NCBI RefSeq assembly: GCF_000314895.2
Contig: NZ_CM001773.1
Location: 1,109,006-1,173,005, forward strand
DNA: 64,000 nucleotides
Direction of reading: 5' to 3'
From: Providencia sneebia DSM 19967
Lineage (GTDB): Bacteria > Pseudomonadota > Gammaproteobacteria > Enterobacterales > Enterobacteriaceae
Below are positions 37,786-47,700 of this stretch, piece by piece. Each line of letters begins with the position of its first letter. Position 1 is the stretch's first letter. The translations under genes and the position numbers were made by a program. The notes under the pieces are model-generated. The model did no database searches, was not told the DNA's origin, and worked only from the letters and a program-made list of their open reading frames with translations.

Positions 37786-40032
37786 ATGCTAACGCGCTTA
37801 CGTGAAATTGTCGAAAAAGTGGCAATGGCAACAAGTTTAGCCGAAGCATTAGAGGTATTAGTAAACGAAACCTGTAATGCGATGCAAACAGATGTTTGCT
37901 CAATTTATTTGGCTGATCATTCGCGTCAATGTTATTACTTAATGGCAACCCGCGGGTTAAAAAAACCTCGTGGGATTGCTATTCGTCTTGGGTTTGATGA
38001 AGGCGTTGTGGGGGCCGTTGGCCGTCAATCTGAAATGCTCAATCTTGCCGATATTCGCGAACATCCTGAATTTAAATACCTTCCCCAACTCAAAGAAGAG
38101 CAGCTAAAAGCATTTTTAGGTGTACCAGTTGTTTATCGTCGAAAATTACTTGGTGTGTTAGTCGTACAGCAACGTGATCGACGTTTTTTTAATGAAACTG
38201 AAGAGTCCTTTTTGGTGACGTTGTCAATGCAACTCGCCGTGATTTTATCTCAAGTGCAATCTAAAGGAATTTTTGGGCAATATAGACAAAGCCGGCTTAA
38301 AGCTATACCTGTATCACAAGGCATTGTGATGGCCTATGGCTGGCAAGATAGTTCACAACCTACCTTTGATTCAATCTACGAAGCTAGTGCTTTAAATATT
38401 AATGATGAAAAGCAGCATTTAATAAATGCAATTGAAAATGCTGCTTCTGAATGCCGACGAATTAGCAAGCGCTTTATGGCAAACTCGCAAAAGGAAAGTG
38501 CTGCAATTTTTGATTTGTATAATCATTTATTGCATGACCCACAACTCAAAAAAAGGTTATTTGCGGCAATTGAGCAAGGGGCTATTGCGCAATGGGCAGT
38601 GAAAAAAGTCATTGATGATTATGTTGAACAGTTTTCCCGTTTAAATGACCTTTATTTGAGGGAAAGAGGAGCTGACCTTAGAGCATTAGGTCAACGTTTA
38701 CTTTTCCATTTAGATGATAACTTAACGGCCCGCGAGCAGTGGCCAGAAAGTTTTATTTTGGTTGCGGATGAGCTAAGTGCGAGTGTATTAGCTGAGATGC
38801 CTTTGGAGCAGCTTGCTGGTGTTATTGTTCGTGATGGTGCCACGCATTCGCATTCTGCCATTTTGATCAGAGCGATGGGAATACCCGCAATAATGGGAGT
38901 AGATGTTGACCCATCTTTATTGCATGACCGTTTTTTAATTCTTGATGGTTATCGTGGTGATGTATTCATTGAGCCCGAGAATTTTATTGTTCAAGAATAT
39001 AAGCAAATTATTGCGGAAGAAAATATTCTCAGTGAATTAGCTGAAGATTCTCTTGAACAAGAAGTCACATTAAAAAACGGTGAATATGTCTATATTTACC
39101 TTAATGCTGGTTTAAGCCCCCGTTATGAACGGCAGATTAATGTTGCCGTAGATGGTGTTGGGTTGTATCGGACAGAACTGCCTTTTATGCTGCATAACGG
39201 TTTTCCATCCGAAGATGAGCAAAAGCAGCTGTATCAGGAAATATTGCATTTATTTGCAGATAAGCCCGTTGTGCTAAGAACATTAGATATTGGGGCGGAT
39301 AAGCAGTTACCTTACATGCCAATCAATGAAGAAAACCCTTGTTTAGGTTGGCGCGGTATACGGATTATGTTGGATCAACCTGAGATCTTCTTGATTCAAT
39401 TAAGAGCTATGTTGTTAGCAAACCTTAAAACTCAAAATTTGCGCATTTTATTACCGATGATAACCAGCCTTAATGAGGTTGATGAGGCTATCATTTTAAT
39501 AAAAAGAGCAAGGGATGAATTAAGTCAATCGATTGATCACATAGTACCTATGCCACAAATTGGTGTTATGTTTGAAGTTCCTTCATTATTATTTTTACTG
39601 CCAGAGTTAAAAAAACGGGTCGATTTTATTTCAATTGGTACGAATGATTTAACCCAATATTTATTGGCTGTCGATAGAAATAACACGCATGTTGCATCAA
39701 TTTATGACAGCCTGCATCCTGCAATGATCCGCTTTCTAGCTCAGGTAAGCGAAGAGTGTCAACGGATTGGTTTACCGGTCAGTGTGTGCGGTGAAATGGC
39801 AGGGCAGCCGTTGGGAGTAGCGGCATTAATCGCTTTAGGCTATCGTTCTTTGAGTATGAATGGACGTAGTGTTCCAAGAGTAAAATATTTGATCCGTGGA
39901 TTACAACCTGATTTAGTATCTGCGTTATTACCCGATCTTTTAACCGCTGAAACAAGTAGTATGATCCGTGAAAAAATTAGTTTATTTATGGAGAAGAATG
40001 GGTTAGGTGGCTTTGTTCGAGGTGGTATCTAA
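37786..40032 (+). CDS. ptsP: PTS-Ntr enzyme I (PtsP)
   Basis: The 748-residue protein passes phosphate from PEP to NPr in the nitrogen PTS. An N-terminal GAF domain (residues 1-150) that senses glutamine is followed by the enzyme I domains. The phosphorylated His lies in THSHSAILI (His356), and the PEP-binding domain shows GADKQLPYMP, GWRGIRIML and SIGTNDLTQYLLAVDR. The C-terminus is complete. Confidence 0.97.
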   Translation: MLTRLREIVEKVAMATSLAEALEVLVNETCNAMQTDVCSIYLADHSRQCYYLMATRGLKKPRGIAIRLGFDEGVVGAVGRQSEMLNLADIREHPEFKYLPQLKEEQLKAFLGVPVVYRRKLLGVLVVQQRDRRFFNETEESFLVTLSMQLAVILSQVQSKGIFGQYRQSRLKAIPVSQGIVMAYGWQDSSQPTFDSIYEASALNINDEKQHLINAIENAASECRRISKRFMANSQKESAAIFDLYNHLLHDPQLKKRLFAAIEQGAIAQWAVKKVIDDYVEQFSRLNDLYLRERGADLRALGQRLLFHLDDNLTAREQWPESFILVADELSASVLAEMPLEQLAGVIVRDGATHSHSAILIRAMGIPAIMGVDVDPSLLHDRFLILDGYRGDVFIEPENFIVQEYKQIIAEENILSELAEDSLEQEVTLKNGEYVYIYLNAGLSPRYERQINVAVDGVGLYRTELPFMLHNGFPSEDEQKQLYQEILHLFADKPVVLRTLDIGADKQLPYMPINEENPCLGWRGIRIMLDQPEIFLIQLRAMLLANLKTQNLRILLPMITSLNEVDEAIILIKRARDELSQSIDHIVPMPQIGVMFEVPSLLFLLPELKKRVDFISIGTNDLTQYLLAVDRNNTHVASIYDSLHPAMIRFLAQVSEECQRIGLPVSVCGEMAGQPLGVAALIALGYRSLSMNGRSVPRVKYLIRGLQPDLVSALLPDLLTAETSSMIREKISLFMEKNGLGGFVRGGI

Positions 40033-40112
40033 TTTATTTCACCAGATTTTTCTATCTCAATGCTATGTTATGATGCATGGCGATTTTGATTTAACAAATA
40101 AAGTGGGGAACG

Positions 40113-41009
40113 ATGAGTAACAGCTACTTAGCATTTCCGGAGATTGATCCTGTCATGTTCTCGGTCGGGCCAGTGTCTTTGCACTGGTATGGTTTTATGT
40201 ATCTTGTTGGGTTTGTATTTGCTTTGTGGTTAGCAAATCGTCGTGCGGCTAAACCTAACAGTGGTTGGACAAAAAATGAAGTTGAGAACTTACTCTACAT
40301 TGGCTTTGTAGGTGTTTTTGTAGGTGGAAGATTAGGTTACGTATTCTTTTATAATTTGCCAGTATTTCTTGATGATCCCCTTTACTTATTTAAAGTTTGG
40401 GATGGCGGAATGTCGTTTCATGGCGGATTAATTGGTGTTATTTGTGCCATGATGTGGTTTGCACATCGGACTCGACGCCGTTTCCTTCAAGTTGCTGATT
40501 TTGTTGCACCACTTATTCCATTTGGTTTAGGAATGGGGCGAATTGGAAACTTTATTAATGGAGAATTATGGGGACGAGTCACTTTAGATACGCCTTGGGC
40601 ATTTCTATTCCCACATTCGCGAAGTGAAGATATTCAAATAGTAGCGCAAGATCCATCATTACTGCCTATTTTAGAGCAATATGGCGTTCTTCCACGCCAT
40701 CCATCTCAACTTTATGAGATGGTTTTAGAAGGGATTGTATTATTCCTGATCTTAAATATATTTGTGCGTAAACCTCGCCCAATGGGCAGTGTTTCTGGGC
40801 TATTTTTGATAGGTTATGGGGCGTTCCGAATTATTGTTGAATTCTTTAGACAACCAGATTCGCAGCTTGGTTTATTTGGAGGCATTAGCATGGGGCAAAT
40901 TTTATCAATACCAATGATTATTGTTGGTGTGCTAATGATTATGTGGGCATATAAATATGGTCAAAATATTCCAGCCCATAAACCCGACAAGAATCCTAAA
41001 AGTAAATAA
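40113..41009 (+). CDS. lgt: Prolipoprotein diacylglyceryl transferase
   Basis: The 298-residue inner-membrane enzyme attaches diacylglycerol to the lipobox Cys of prolipoproteins, the first step for MltA and the island lipoproteins described here. Seen: about seven hydrophobic segments and the Lgt signature [13 protein letters not shown] (142-154). Good GGGGA ribosome site. It ends at a hairpin before thyA. Confidence 0.97.
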   Translation: MSNSYLAFPEIDPVMFSVGPVSLHWYGFMYLVGFVFALWLANRRAAKPNSGWTKNEVENLLYIGFVGVFVGGRLGYVFFYNLPVFLDDPLYLFKVWDGGMSFHGGLIGVICAMMWFAHRTRRRFLQVADFVAPLIPFGLGMGRIGNFINGELWGRVTLDTPWAFLFPHSRSEDIQIVAQDPSLLPILEQYGVLPRHPSQLYEMVLEGIVLFLILNIFVRKPRPMGSVSGLFLIGYGAFRIIVEFFRQPDSQLGLFGGISMGQILSIPMIIVGVLMIMWAYKYGQNIPAHKPDKNPKSK

Positions 41010-41025
41010 ATAAAATAAATTGATA

Positions 41026-41055
41026 AGGCCATCATTGCGCTTGTAATGATGGCCT
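41026..41055 (+). terminator. Hairpin between lgt and thyA
   Basis: An 11-bp perfect stem (41026-41036 with 41045-41055) and 8-base loop, without a U run, precede thyA by 18 bases. It may reduce read-through or act as an attenuator. Confidence 0.6.
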
Positions 41056-41073
41056 ATAAATAAGTGAGTATTT

Positions 41074-41925
41074 ATGAAGCCGTATCTTGAGTTATGCCAG
41101 CGAATTATTGATGAAGGTCAGTGGGTTGAGAATAAACGTACGAGTGTTCGTTGCCTAACGGTGATTAATGCTGACCTAGAGTATGATGTTGCAAATAACC
41201 AATTTCCTTTAATTACCACACGTAAAAGCTTTTTTAAGGCTGCGATAGCTGAGTTACTTGGCTATTTGCGTGGCTATGATAATGCAAAGCAGTTCCGAGA
41301 AATTGGTTGTAACACTTGGAATGCTAATGCTAATGAAAATCAGGCTTGGCTAAATAATCCACACCGTAAAGGTGAGGATGATATGGGCAGAGTTTATGGT
41401 GTTCAGGGACGTTCGTGGTTACGTCCAGATGGCTCACATCTTGATCAGCTTAAAAAAGTTGTCGATAACTTAAAAAATGGGATAGATGATCGTGCTGAAA
41501 TTATAACGTTTTATAACCCGGGTGAATTTGAAATGGGTTGTTTACGTCCTTGCATGCATACTCATACTTTTTCACTATTAGGCGATACACTTCATTTAAC
41601 GTCGTATCAACGTAGCTGTGATGTTCCACTGGGCTTAAATTTCAATCAAGTCCAGTGTTTTGTATTCCTTGCTCTTATGGCTCGAATTACAGGTCATAAA
41701 CCCGGTAAGGCTTATCACAAAATTGTGAATGCTCATATTTATGAAAATCAATTACCTTTGATGCGTGATGTACAATTAAAGCGTGAACCTTTCCCTTTAC
41801 CATCATTGTTTATTAATCCGCAAATCAAGACATTGGAAGATATTGAAACTTGGGTGAGTACTGATGATTTCACTTTAGAGGGATATCAGTATCACGAAGC
41901 TATACGTTATCCATTTACAGTTTAA
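41074..41925 (+). CDS. thyA: Thymidylate synthase, long divergent type
   Basis: The 283-residue enzyme methylates dUMP to dTMP with methylenetetrahydrofolate. The catalytic Cys160 lies in CLRPCMHTH, and [15 protein letters not shown] binds phosphate and dUMP. It is 19 residues longer than E. coli ThyA and clearly diverged, matching the form found in Proteus and Providencia relatives and some other gammaproteobacteria. It acts in the same cycle as folA, which is 23 kb away. It starts right after an lgt-thyA hairpin. Confidence 0.95.
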   Translation: MKPYLELCQRIIDEGQWVENKRTSVRCLTVINADLEYDVANNQFPLITTRKSFFKAAIAELLGYLRGYDNAKQFREIGCNTWNANANENQAWLNNPHRKGEDDMGRVYGVQGRSWLRPDGSHLDQLKKVVDNLKNGIDDRAEIITFYNPGEFEMGCLRPCMHTHTFSLLGDTLHLTSYQRSCDVPLGLNFNQVQCFVFLALMARITGHKPGKAYHKIVNAHIYENQLPLMRDVQLKREPFPLPSLFINPQIKTLEDIETWVSTDDFTLEGYQYHEAIRYPFTV

Positions 41926-41945
41926 TTATTCTTTGAGATTGTTGG

Positions 41946-41979
41946 CAAAGCGCGGGGAAATCCTAGTTCCCCGCTTTGT
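41946..41979 (+). terminator. thyA terminator
   Basis: AAAGCGCGGGGAA pairs with TTCCCCGCTTT across a short loop, with a 2-base bulge, 20 bases after the thyA stop. Confidence 0.8.
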
Positions 41980-42434
41980 GTTATCAATTGAAAATCAATA
42001 TATTGATCTTCCTCCGTTTATTTTAAAGTGCATTATCATTGTTACTAAACAAACTGTGTTGGTTAGTAACTCGCAATTTTGAATTAAGCACTCCAAAACC
42101 TCATTTTAATAATGTTATTTTGGAGGCTTAATTGATTAGTTATAAATTGAATTGATTAATCTTTAAATTTGTTTTGTTTATCCTCCTTTTTAATATCTGA
42201 AGCTCTTTGTCACTAGCGACGAGCTCTGTACTTTTTTTATCGTTTTCCTACCAAATTAGTGATCTTTATTTTTACCAACAATTTTAAGTTGCGAGCCGCT
42301 TCGCAAATCGACCAATGCCTCTTTGTAAATTCAATGATTGCTTGCGAAACGGCTCGTAAATTTAAATCTAAGTTTTGGTATTGCTGATTTTTATTACTGA
42401 TATTGGCTGTGTTCTTGGAAGAAGGGATAACAAA
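41980..42434. other. Gene-free stretch with three hairpins upstream of ppdA
   Basis: No credible frame is present on either strand; the 72-codon minus-strand frame across 42237-42455 has no ribosome site or motif. Three inverted repeats are visible: 42041-42048 with 42063-42070 (8 bp), 42091-42098 with 42118-42125 (8 bp) and 42292-42306 with 42342-42356 (14 of 15 bp, 35-base loop). The last could form a stable RNA hairpin in the leader of the prepilin-like operon. No known riboswitch was recognised. Confidence 0.5.
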
Positions 42435-42914
42435 ATGAAAATTAGGAACCAACAAAATGGATTTACGTTAATTGAAATATTAGTTGTGATATTTATTTGT
42501 TCATTTGCATTAATTCCTGCTTTACATAATTGGCATAAGCAACAACAACGTGAGTATTTAATTGATACAGCTCGGCAAGTTGCTGCATTTATTTATCGCC
42601 ATTTTATGGAAGGAATTTATCTAAACCAACATCGTATTTTATTTGTAGACCCACTAAAAGATAATTGGAAAATTACCATAAAAGATGCAATTACGAAGGA
42701 TCAAATAGGGCAATTAGTAGCTGATAAATTTAATCATGTGGCGATAAAGTCAGCAACGCGTACCTCAATTGATTTATATGGTAAGCAAGGAACCAGTCAT
42801 GCTTTTCGCATTGAACTACAGAATGATTTTGGGCAAATGACCATTTTTATGTCTGCTAGCGGTAGGGTTAGAGGTTGTAGTAATAAAAAAATTGTAGGTG
42901 TTCCACATTGTTAG
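42435..42914 (+). CDS. ppdA: Prepilin peptidase-dependent protein A-like
   Basis: The 159-residue pseudopilin-like protein has the type IV prepilin motif (G-F-T-L-I-E, cleavage after Gly9, Glu14 at position +5) and a hydrophobic helix. I start at the ATG at 42435 with GAAGGGA 8 bases upstream; the open frame starts 20 codons earlier but lacks support. First of four pseudopilin-type genes that precede recC, as in E. coli. Function in enterobacteria is not settled; a minor-pilin priming set is the family expectation. Confidence 0.85.
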   Translation: MKIRNQQNGFTLIEILVVIFICSFALIPALHNWHKQQQREYLIDTARQVAAFIYRHFMEGIYLNQHRILFVDPLKDNWKITIKDAITKDQIGQLVADKFNHVAIKSATRTSIDLYGKQGTSHAFRIELQNDFGQMTIFMSASGRVRGCSNKKIVGVPHC

Positions 42915-42925
42915 TGCCTCATTGT

Positions 42926-43510
42926 ATGAATAAAAATGATCAATTAGGTTTTTCATTGCTTGAAACTCTCATTGCAATGGGGTTAAGCAGTTTTATCTGT
43001 ATTGCTGCCATATCCGTATTTCCTGCTTTATTTAAACAGACTCATCATTCTTACATTCAATATCAAATAGATAGAGAAGTTAGGCAAGTTCTTATTAATA
43101 TGGAGAAAGACTTTAGGCGAATTGGTTATTGTAGCCGACAGTTTTGTGATGGTACTGCAATTAAAATAGAGGCTAAATTTTTAAGTAGATTGCCAAATTC
43201 ATGTATTGTTTTTGCTTATGATCAGGATTTATCTGGAGCATGGCGTAACGGGGGAGCTCGTAGTAAAGAAACTGATTTTTTTGGGTATAGATTAAACAAT
43301 AATAAATTGGAATCTAATAGAAACGTGATGGATTGTAATGGTAGCCGCTGGCAATCCTTATTCGATCCCCAAGTAATTAAAGTCAATAAGTTATCTTTTA
43401 CTTGGCATAAAGAACACTCTTTATTAGAAGTCAAACTTATTGTTAAAACACCATTGTTACCTAACAAAGAATTGAGTTATAGAACCACTGTATTATTGAG
43501 GAATGTTTAA
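42926..43510 (+). CDS. ppdB: Prepilin peptidase-dependent protein B-like
   Basis: The 195-residue protein has the prepilin motif LGFSLLETL (cleavage after Gly8, Glu13) and a hydrophobic N-terminal helix, followed by a globular domain with several Cys. I use the ATG at 42926, 12 bases after ppdA; a TTG at 42908 would add six residues and overlap ppdA. Its stop overlaps ygdB as TAATG. Confidence 0.85.
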   Translation: MNKNDQLGFSLLETLIAMGLSSFICIAAISVFPALFKQTHHSYIQYQIDREVRQVLINMEKDFRRIGYCSRQFCDGTAIKIEAKFLSRLPNSCIVFAYDQDLSGAWRNGGARSKETDFFGYRLNNNKLESNRNVMDCNGSRWQSLFDPQVIKVNKLSFTWHKEHSLLEVKLIVKTPLLPNKELSYRTTVLLRNV

Positions 43511-43950
43511 TGGCGGCATTGCAGACTCAAAAAGGAAATATTGCTTTAATTATGGTCGTTATCTTAATGACAATGGCACTACTATTATTAAAAGCATTAC
43601 ATTTTTACCAAGAAAGTGCGCGTGATGAATTTTTCCGTGAGAAGAGGTTTTTTGAAACTTTTAATCTAGCTGAATCTGCATTATCTTGGGGGTTAACGCA
43701 AAATTGGCAGCTATTTGGTTCAATAGATACAGATTGGGAATGTTTACAGCATCAAAAACCATATTGGGAAAGCTGCTTAAAGCATTATAAAGGCAATGAT
43801 TTTATATTATTAGGTCGAAGTTTTTATAACGACACACAATATATCAATGTATATCGTTGGGTTAATCCTTTAGCAGGTTCTCAGAAAGTGCAAGCAAGGG
43901 AAAATGGTTGGCTAGACTATTGCCCTGTAAAAAAGAAAGGGTTTTGCTAA
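43510..43950 (+). CDS. ygdB: YgdB-like pseudopilin-type protein
   Basis: The 146-residue protein has an N-terminal hydrophobic helix after a short polar start (residues 10-27) and a Cys-containing, Trp-rich globular part. Size and place between ppdB and ppdC match YgdB (DUF2509). It lacks the strict Gly-Phe prepilin site seen in its neighbours. The stop overlaps the ppdC start as TAATG at 43948-43952. Confidence 0.85.
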   Translation: MAALQTQKGNIALIMVVILMTMALLLLKALHFYQESARDEFFREKRFFETFNLAESALSWGLTQNWQLFGSIDTDWECLQHQKPYWESCLKHYKGNDFILLGRSFYNDTQYINVYRWVNPLAGSQKVQARENGWLDYCPVKKKGFC

Positions 43951-44330
43951 TGAAGCAAAACCAAATAATACAGCAGCAAGGTTTCGCCTTGATAGAATCA
44001 ATTATTGCGATGGTTGTCTTTGCTATCTTATTAGTCGCTCTGCTAAACTATAGCCAATATATCACTTTGAATTTTAATCAAATATTTCAGCATTCAGCAG
44101 TAATAAGAGAGTTAAATAGCCAGTTAGAATATAAATCATCAATGAAAGCGGTGGAGCGTGAAAACCAGAAGCCGCTTTCCCCCAATTGGCAGCTAAACTT
44201 ACAAGATTTTTCGGTGTCAGAGAATTGTACTGATACAACCGTCGCCTTATCGAACCCGAGGCAAAAATTTGTACTGACCCGTAGGGTTTGTAGAACAGGA
44301 GATAATAATGTTTCAGGTTTATCATTCTAA
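43950..44330 (+). CDS. ppdC: Prepilin peptidase-dependent protein C-like
   Basis: I start at the ATG at 43950, which gives 126 residues with the prepilin motif QGFALIESII (cleavage after Gly11, Glu16). The C-terminal part has two Cys, likely a disulfide (ENCTD, RVCRTG). It ends 23 bases inside recC. The four genes are a compact operon with overlapping stops and starts. Confidence 0.85.
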   Translation: MKQNQIIQQQGFALIESIIAMVVFAILLVALLNYSQYITLNFNQIFQHSAVIRELNSQLEYKSSMKAVERENQKPLSPNWQLNLQDFSVSENCTDTTVALSNPRQKFVLTRRVCRTGDNNVSGLSF

Positions 44331-47300
44331 TCAATTAGATATATTAAAAGAGTTGATTGCTCATTTGATAGAGAATGAACCACTTTCTCACCCGTTCGAA
44401 AAAGAAATCATTCTAGTACAAAGTCCCGGAATGTCTCAGTGGCTACAAATTGAATTAGCTAAACGTTTTGGCATTGCTGCTAATATTTATTACCCGCTTC
44501 CTGCTACTTTTATTTGGGATATGTTTCGCCGTGTTCTACCTAATATTCCAAAAGAGAGTGCATTTACTAAGCAAGCCATGTCTTGGAAGTTGATGAAAAT
44601 TCTTCCTGAAGTGATTCATGAAGAAGAATTTGCACCTTTACGTCACTACCTCCAGCAAGACCTAGATAAACGAAAACTGCATCAATTATCGGGGCGAATT
44701 GCAGATTTATTTGACCAATATTTAGTCTATCGGCCTCAATGGATTGAAAAATGGCAACAAAACGATCTTGTCGATGATCTCAGTATTAATCAACTATGGC
44801 AAAAAAGGTTATGGCTAAAGTTGGTTGAATATACAGAAGAACTAGAACAATCTCCGTGGCATCGTGCAAATCTTTACCAAAGTTTTATTGATACACTAGC
44901 GACTAGTACGGATTTAAAAAAAATCCTCCCTAAACGGATTTTTATCTGCGGCATTTCATCATTTCCACCCGTTTACTTACAAGCTTTACATGCAATAGCT
45001 GAACATACAGATATCCATCTTATGTTTACTAACCCGTGCCGTTATTATTGGGGGGATATTCACAGCCACTCCTTTTTAGCAAAATTACAAAAACGTAAGT
45101 TACATCATTATATTGATAAACATGAAATATCGCGTTTTAAGTTAGAAGAGCATGCAAAGCAATTATTTAATGATGATGGAGAGCAAGATGTTGCCAACCC
45201 GCTTTTAGCATCATGGGGTAAGTTAGGAAGAGATAGCCTGTACTTTATTTCTCAAATAGAAAATGCGAATGAAATTTCGGCTTTTGTTGATACAGATAGA
45301 AAGAGCTTATTGCAAAATTTACAGCAAGATATTTTAGATCTTGAAAATCATGCACAATTAGGTGAAACACTAGAGGATTTTAATAGTAGTTTAGGTAAGC
45401 GATCTTTAGACATTATAGATGAATCTGTCTCTTTTCATTCTTGCCATAGCCCACAACGGGAAGTGGAAGTATTGCAAGATAAACTACTGACTTTATTTGA
45501 ACAAGATCCTACCTTGACGCCACGAGATGTGATCGTCATGGTTTCAGATATAGATAGCTATACCCCATTTATTCAAGCTGTCTTTGGTAATACAACTTCC
45601 TCGCGCTACATTCCTTTTTCTATATCGGATAGAAAAGCCTTACAAGCACACCCTATATTACAATCATTTATATTACTACTTGATTTACCCCAAAGCCGTT
45701 TCTCAACTGAGCAAGTGCTTACATTACTTGAAGTATCTGCATTTGCAGCCCGTTTTGATATTGATGAAGGCGAGCTAAATTTATTGCGTAAATGGGTACA
45801 TGAGTCAGGAATTCGCTGGGGATTAGATGATGATAATGTTCGTTCTTTATCATTGCCTGTGATAGGCCAAAATACATGGGAGTTTGGTTTAAGCCGCATG
45901 TTACTCGGGTATGCAATGGACAGCCGATACGGGCCTTGGCATGATGTGTTGCCTTATGACGAGTGTAGTGGTCTTGCTGCTCAACTTGCAGGTAAGCTTG
46001 CGCTATTAGTGAATACATTGAGGGAGTGGAGAACGCTATTAGCATCAGAACGCACATTAAATGATTGGAAAGGTATTAGCCAAGAATTAATTGAGAGTTT
46101 CTTTAAAGTAGATACTGATACCCAGTTAGTACTTACTTTAGTTTCAGATAAATGGCATCAAATTATTGATAATGCAATTAATTCAGGTTATTACGAAGAG
46201 GTGCCATTACGTTTGATCCGTGATGAGCTAGCGGTTTGTTTTGATGATGAAAAAATAAGCCAGCGCTTTTTAGCAGGAGCAGTTAACTTCTGTACTTTGA
46301 TGCCGATGCGTTCAGTTCCTTTTAAAGTGATCTGTTTACTTGGCATGAATGATGGAATTTATCCTCGTACTATCCCACCGTTAGGTTTTGACTTAATGGC
46401 CGAAAAAGTAATGAGGGGCGATAGAAAGCGTCGAGATGATGATCGTTATTTATTTTTAGAAGCCCTAAACTCGGCAGATCAGCAACTCTATATCAGCTAT
46501 GTTGGGTTATCTATTCAAGATAACCAACCTTGTAATCCATCAGTATTAGTTACAGAGCTTTTAGATTACATTTGTCAGAGCTTTTGTTTACAGGGTGATG
46601 AGGATCTTGATATTGATGAAAGTGCTTTACGCGTAAGACAGCACCTTATTACTCAGCATAATCGGGTTCCTTTTGCTAAAGAGAATTTTATTCAGGGTTC
46701 ACCTCACCAAAGTTTTGCAGATGAATGGTTACCTGCGGCAAATACAACTTTTCAAGAAAATCCTCCTTTTATTTCCAAGCTTGCTTTGCGCGATCAGGTG
46801 ACAGAAATAACACTTGAACAACTTTTGCGCTTTTATCGGCATCCAATCAGAGCTTTTTTCCAACAACGATTAAAAGTGCATTTTTCAATTGAAGAGACAG
46901 AGTTACCAGAAGATGAACCTTTTCAGTTAGATAGGTTACAACGCTATAAAATGAATGAGCAGGTTTTATCTCTGCTAGTTAATGATGAACAACCAACACA
47001 TTTACATCAAGCGTTGAAAGCCGCGGGACAACTACCTGCTAAACAATTTGGTCAATTGCTTTGGGAACAGCAAGTTAATGAAATGGTACCACTTGCTGAG
47101 AAAATTAAAGAACGTCTGGAACCGACTTTTAACCATATCATTGATACTGAAATAAATGGTATTAAGATAACGGGTGTATTGAAAAATATTCATCAGACAG
47201 GAATATTGCGTTATCGACCTGCATATCTAACAGCAAATGATGGCATTCAACTGTGGATTGAACATTTACTGTTTAGTTTATCTATTGGTGAAGGTGAGAG

Positions 47301-47682
47301 TATTACACTGGGCAGAGATAATAGTATTTGGGCATTTTCTAGTGTAAAACCAGATAAAGCCTATGATTATCTTGAGCAGTTAATTCAAGGTTATTGTGAA
47401 GGACAAAATTCACCTTTGTTATTGTTGAATCAAAGCTGTTGGAACTGGCTATCCGCTTGTTTTGATAAAAAATCTAAGCAGTACGATTTTACCTCTGAAG
47501 AGGTTCAGCAAAAAGCGTTGTCAACTTTGTTACAGAGTTTGCAAGGCTCAGCAATGAAACGAGGTGATATGGAAGATGATTATGTTTTACGTGCATGCAG
47601 GCAAATTGATCAACAACTGATTCAATCGCTTCAAGAAAATAGCCATCGTTATCTTCAACCAATGACAGAGTATTTAAAATAA
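44308..47682 (+). CDS. recC: Exodeoxyribonuclease V gamma chain (RecC)
   Basis: The 1124-residue protein (E. coli 1122) is the Chi-recognising subunit of RecBCD. Seen: helicase-like start HSNQLDILKELIAHLI, VQSPGMSQWLQIELA, the GINDGIYPR-type block LGMNDGIYPRTIPP and RYLFLEALNSA. The ATG overlaps ppdC by 23 bases. It forms the recombination block with ptrA, recB and recD. Confidence 0.98.
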   Translation: MFQVYHSNQLDILKELIAHLIENEPLSHPFEKEIILVQSPGMSQWLQIELAKRFGIAANIYYPLPATFIWDMFRRVLPNIPKESAFTKQAMSWKLMKILPEVIHEEEFAPLRHYLQQDLDKRKLHQLSGRIADLFDQYLVYRPQWIEKWQQNDLVDDLSINQLWQKRLWLKLVEYTEELEQSPWHRANLYQSFIDTLATSTDLKKILPKRIFICGISSFPPVYLQALHAIAEHTDIHLMFTNPCRYYWGDIHSHSFLAKLQKRKLHHYIDKHEISRFKLEEHAKQLFNDDGEQDVANPLLASWGKLGRDSLYFISQIENANEISAFVDTDRKSLLQNLQQDILDLENHAQLGETLEDFNSSLGKRSLDIIDESVSFHSCHSPQREVEVLQDKLLTLFEQDPTLTPRDVIVMVSDIDSYTPFIQAVFGNTTSSRYIPFSISDRKALQAHPILQSFILLLDLPQSRFSTEQVLTLLEVSAFAARFDIDEGELNLLRKWVHESGIRWGLDDDNVRSLSLPVIGQNTWEFGLSRMLLGYAMDSRYGPWHDVLPYDECSGLAAQLAGKLALLVNTLREWRTLLASERTLNDWKGISQELIESFFKVDTDTQLVLTLVSDKWHQIIDNAINSGYYEEVPLRLIRDELAVCFDDEKISQRFLAGAVNFCTLMPMRSVPFKVICLLGMNDGIYPRTIPPLGFDLMAEKVMRGDRKRRDDDRYLFLEALNSADQQLYISYVGLSIQDNQPCNPSVLVTELLDYICQSFCLQGDEDLDIDESALRVRQHLITQHNRVPFAKENFIQGSPHQSFADEWLPAANTTFQENPPFISKLALRDQVTEITLEQLLRFYRHPIRAFFQQRLKVHFSIEETELPEDEPFQLDRLQRYKMNEQVLSLLVNDEQPTHLHQALKAAGQLPAKQFGQLLWEQQVNEMVPLAEKIKERLEPTFNHIIDTEINGIKITGVLKNIHQTGILRYRPAYLTANDGIQLWIEHLLFSLSIGEGESITLGRDNSIWAFSSVKPDKAYDYLEQLIQGYCEGQNSPLLLLNQSCWNWLSACFDKKSKQYDFTSEEVQQKALSTLLQSLQGSAMKRGDMEDDYVLRACRQIDQQLIQSLQENSHRYLQPMTEYLK

Positions 47683-47700
47683 ACAGGAGAGCATTGAAGG

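Noticed and set aside
42237..42455. Minus-strand frame of 72 codons upstream of ppdA
   Set aside because: No start signal or motif; it crosses the inverted repeat and the start of ppdA.
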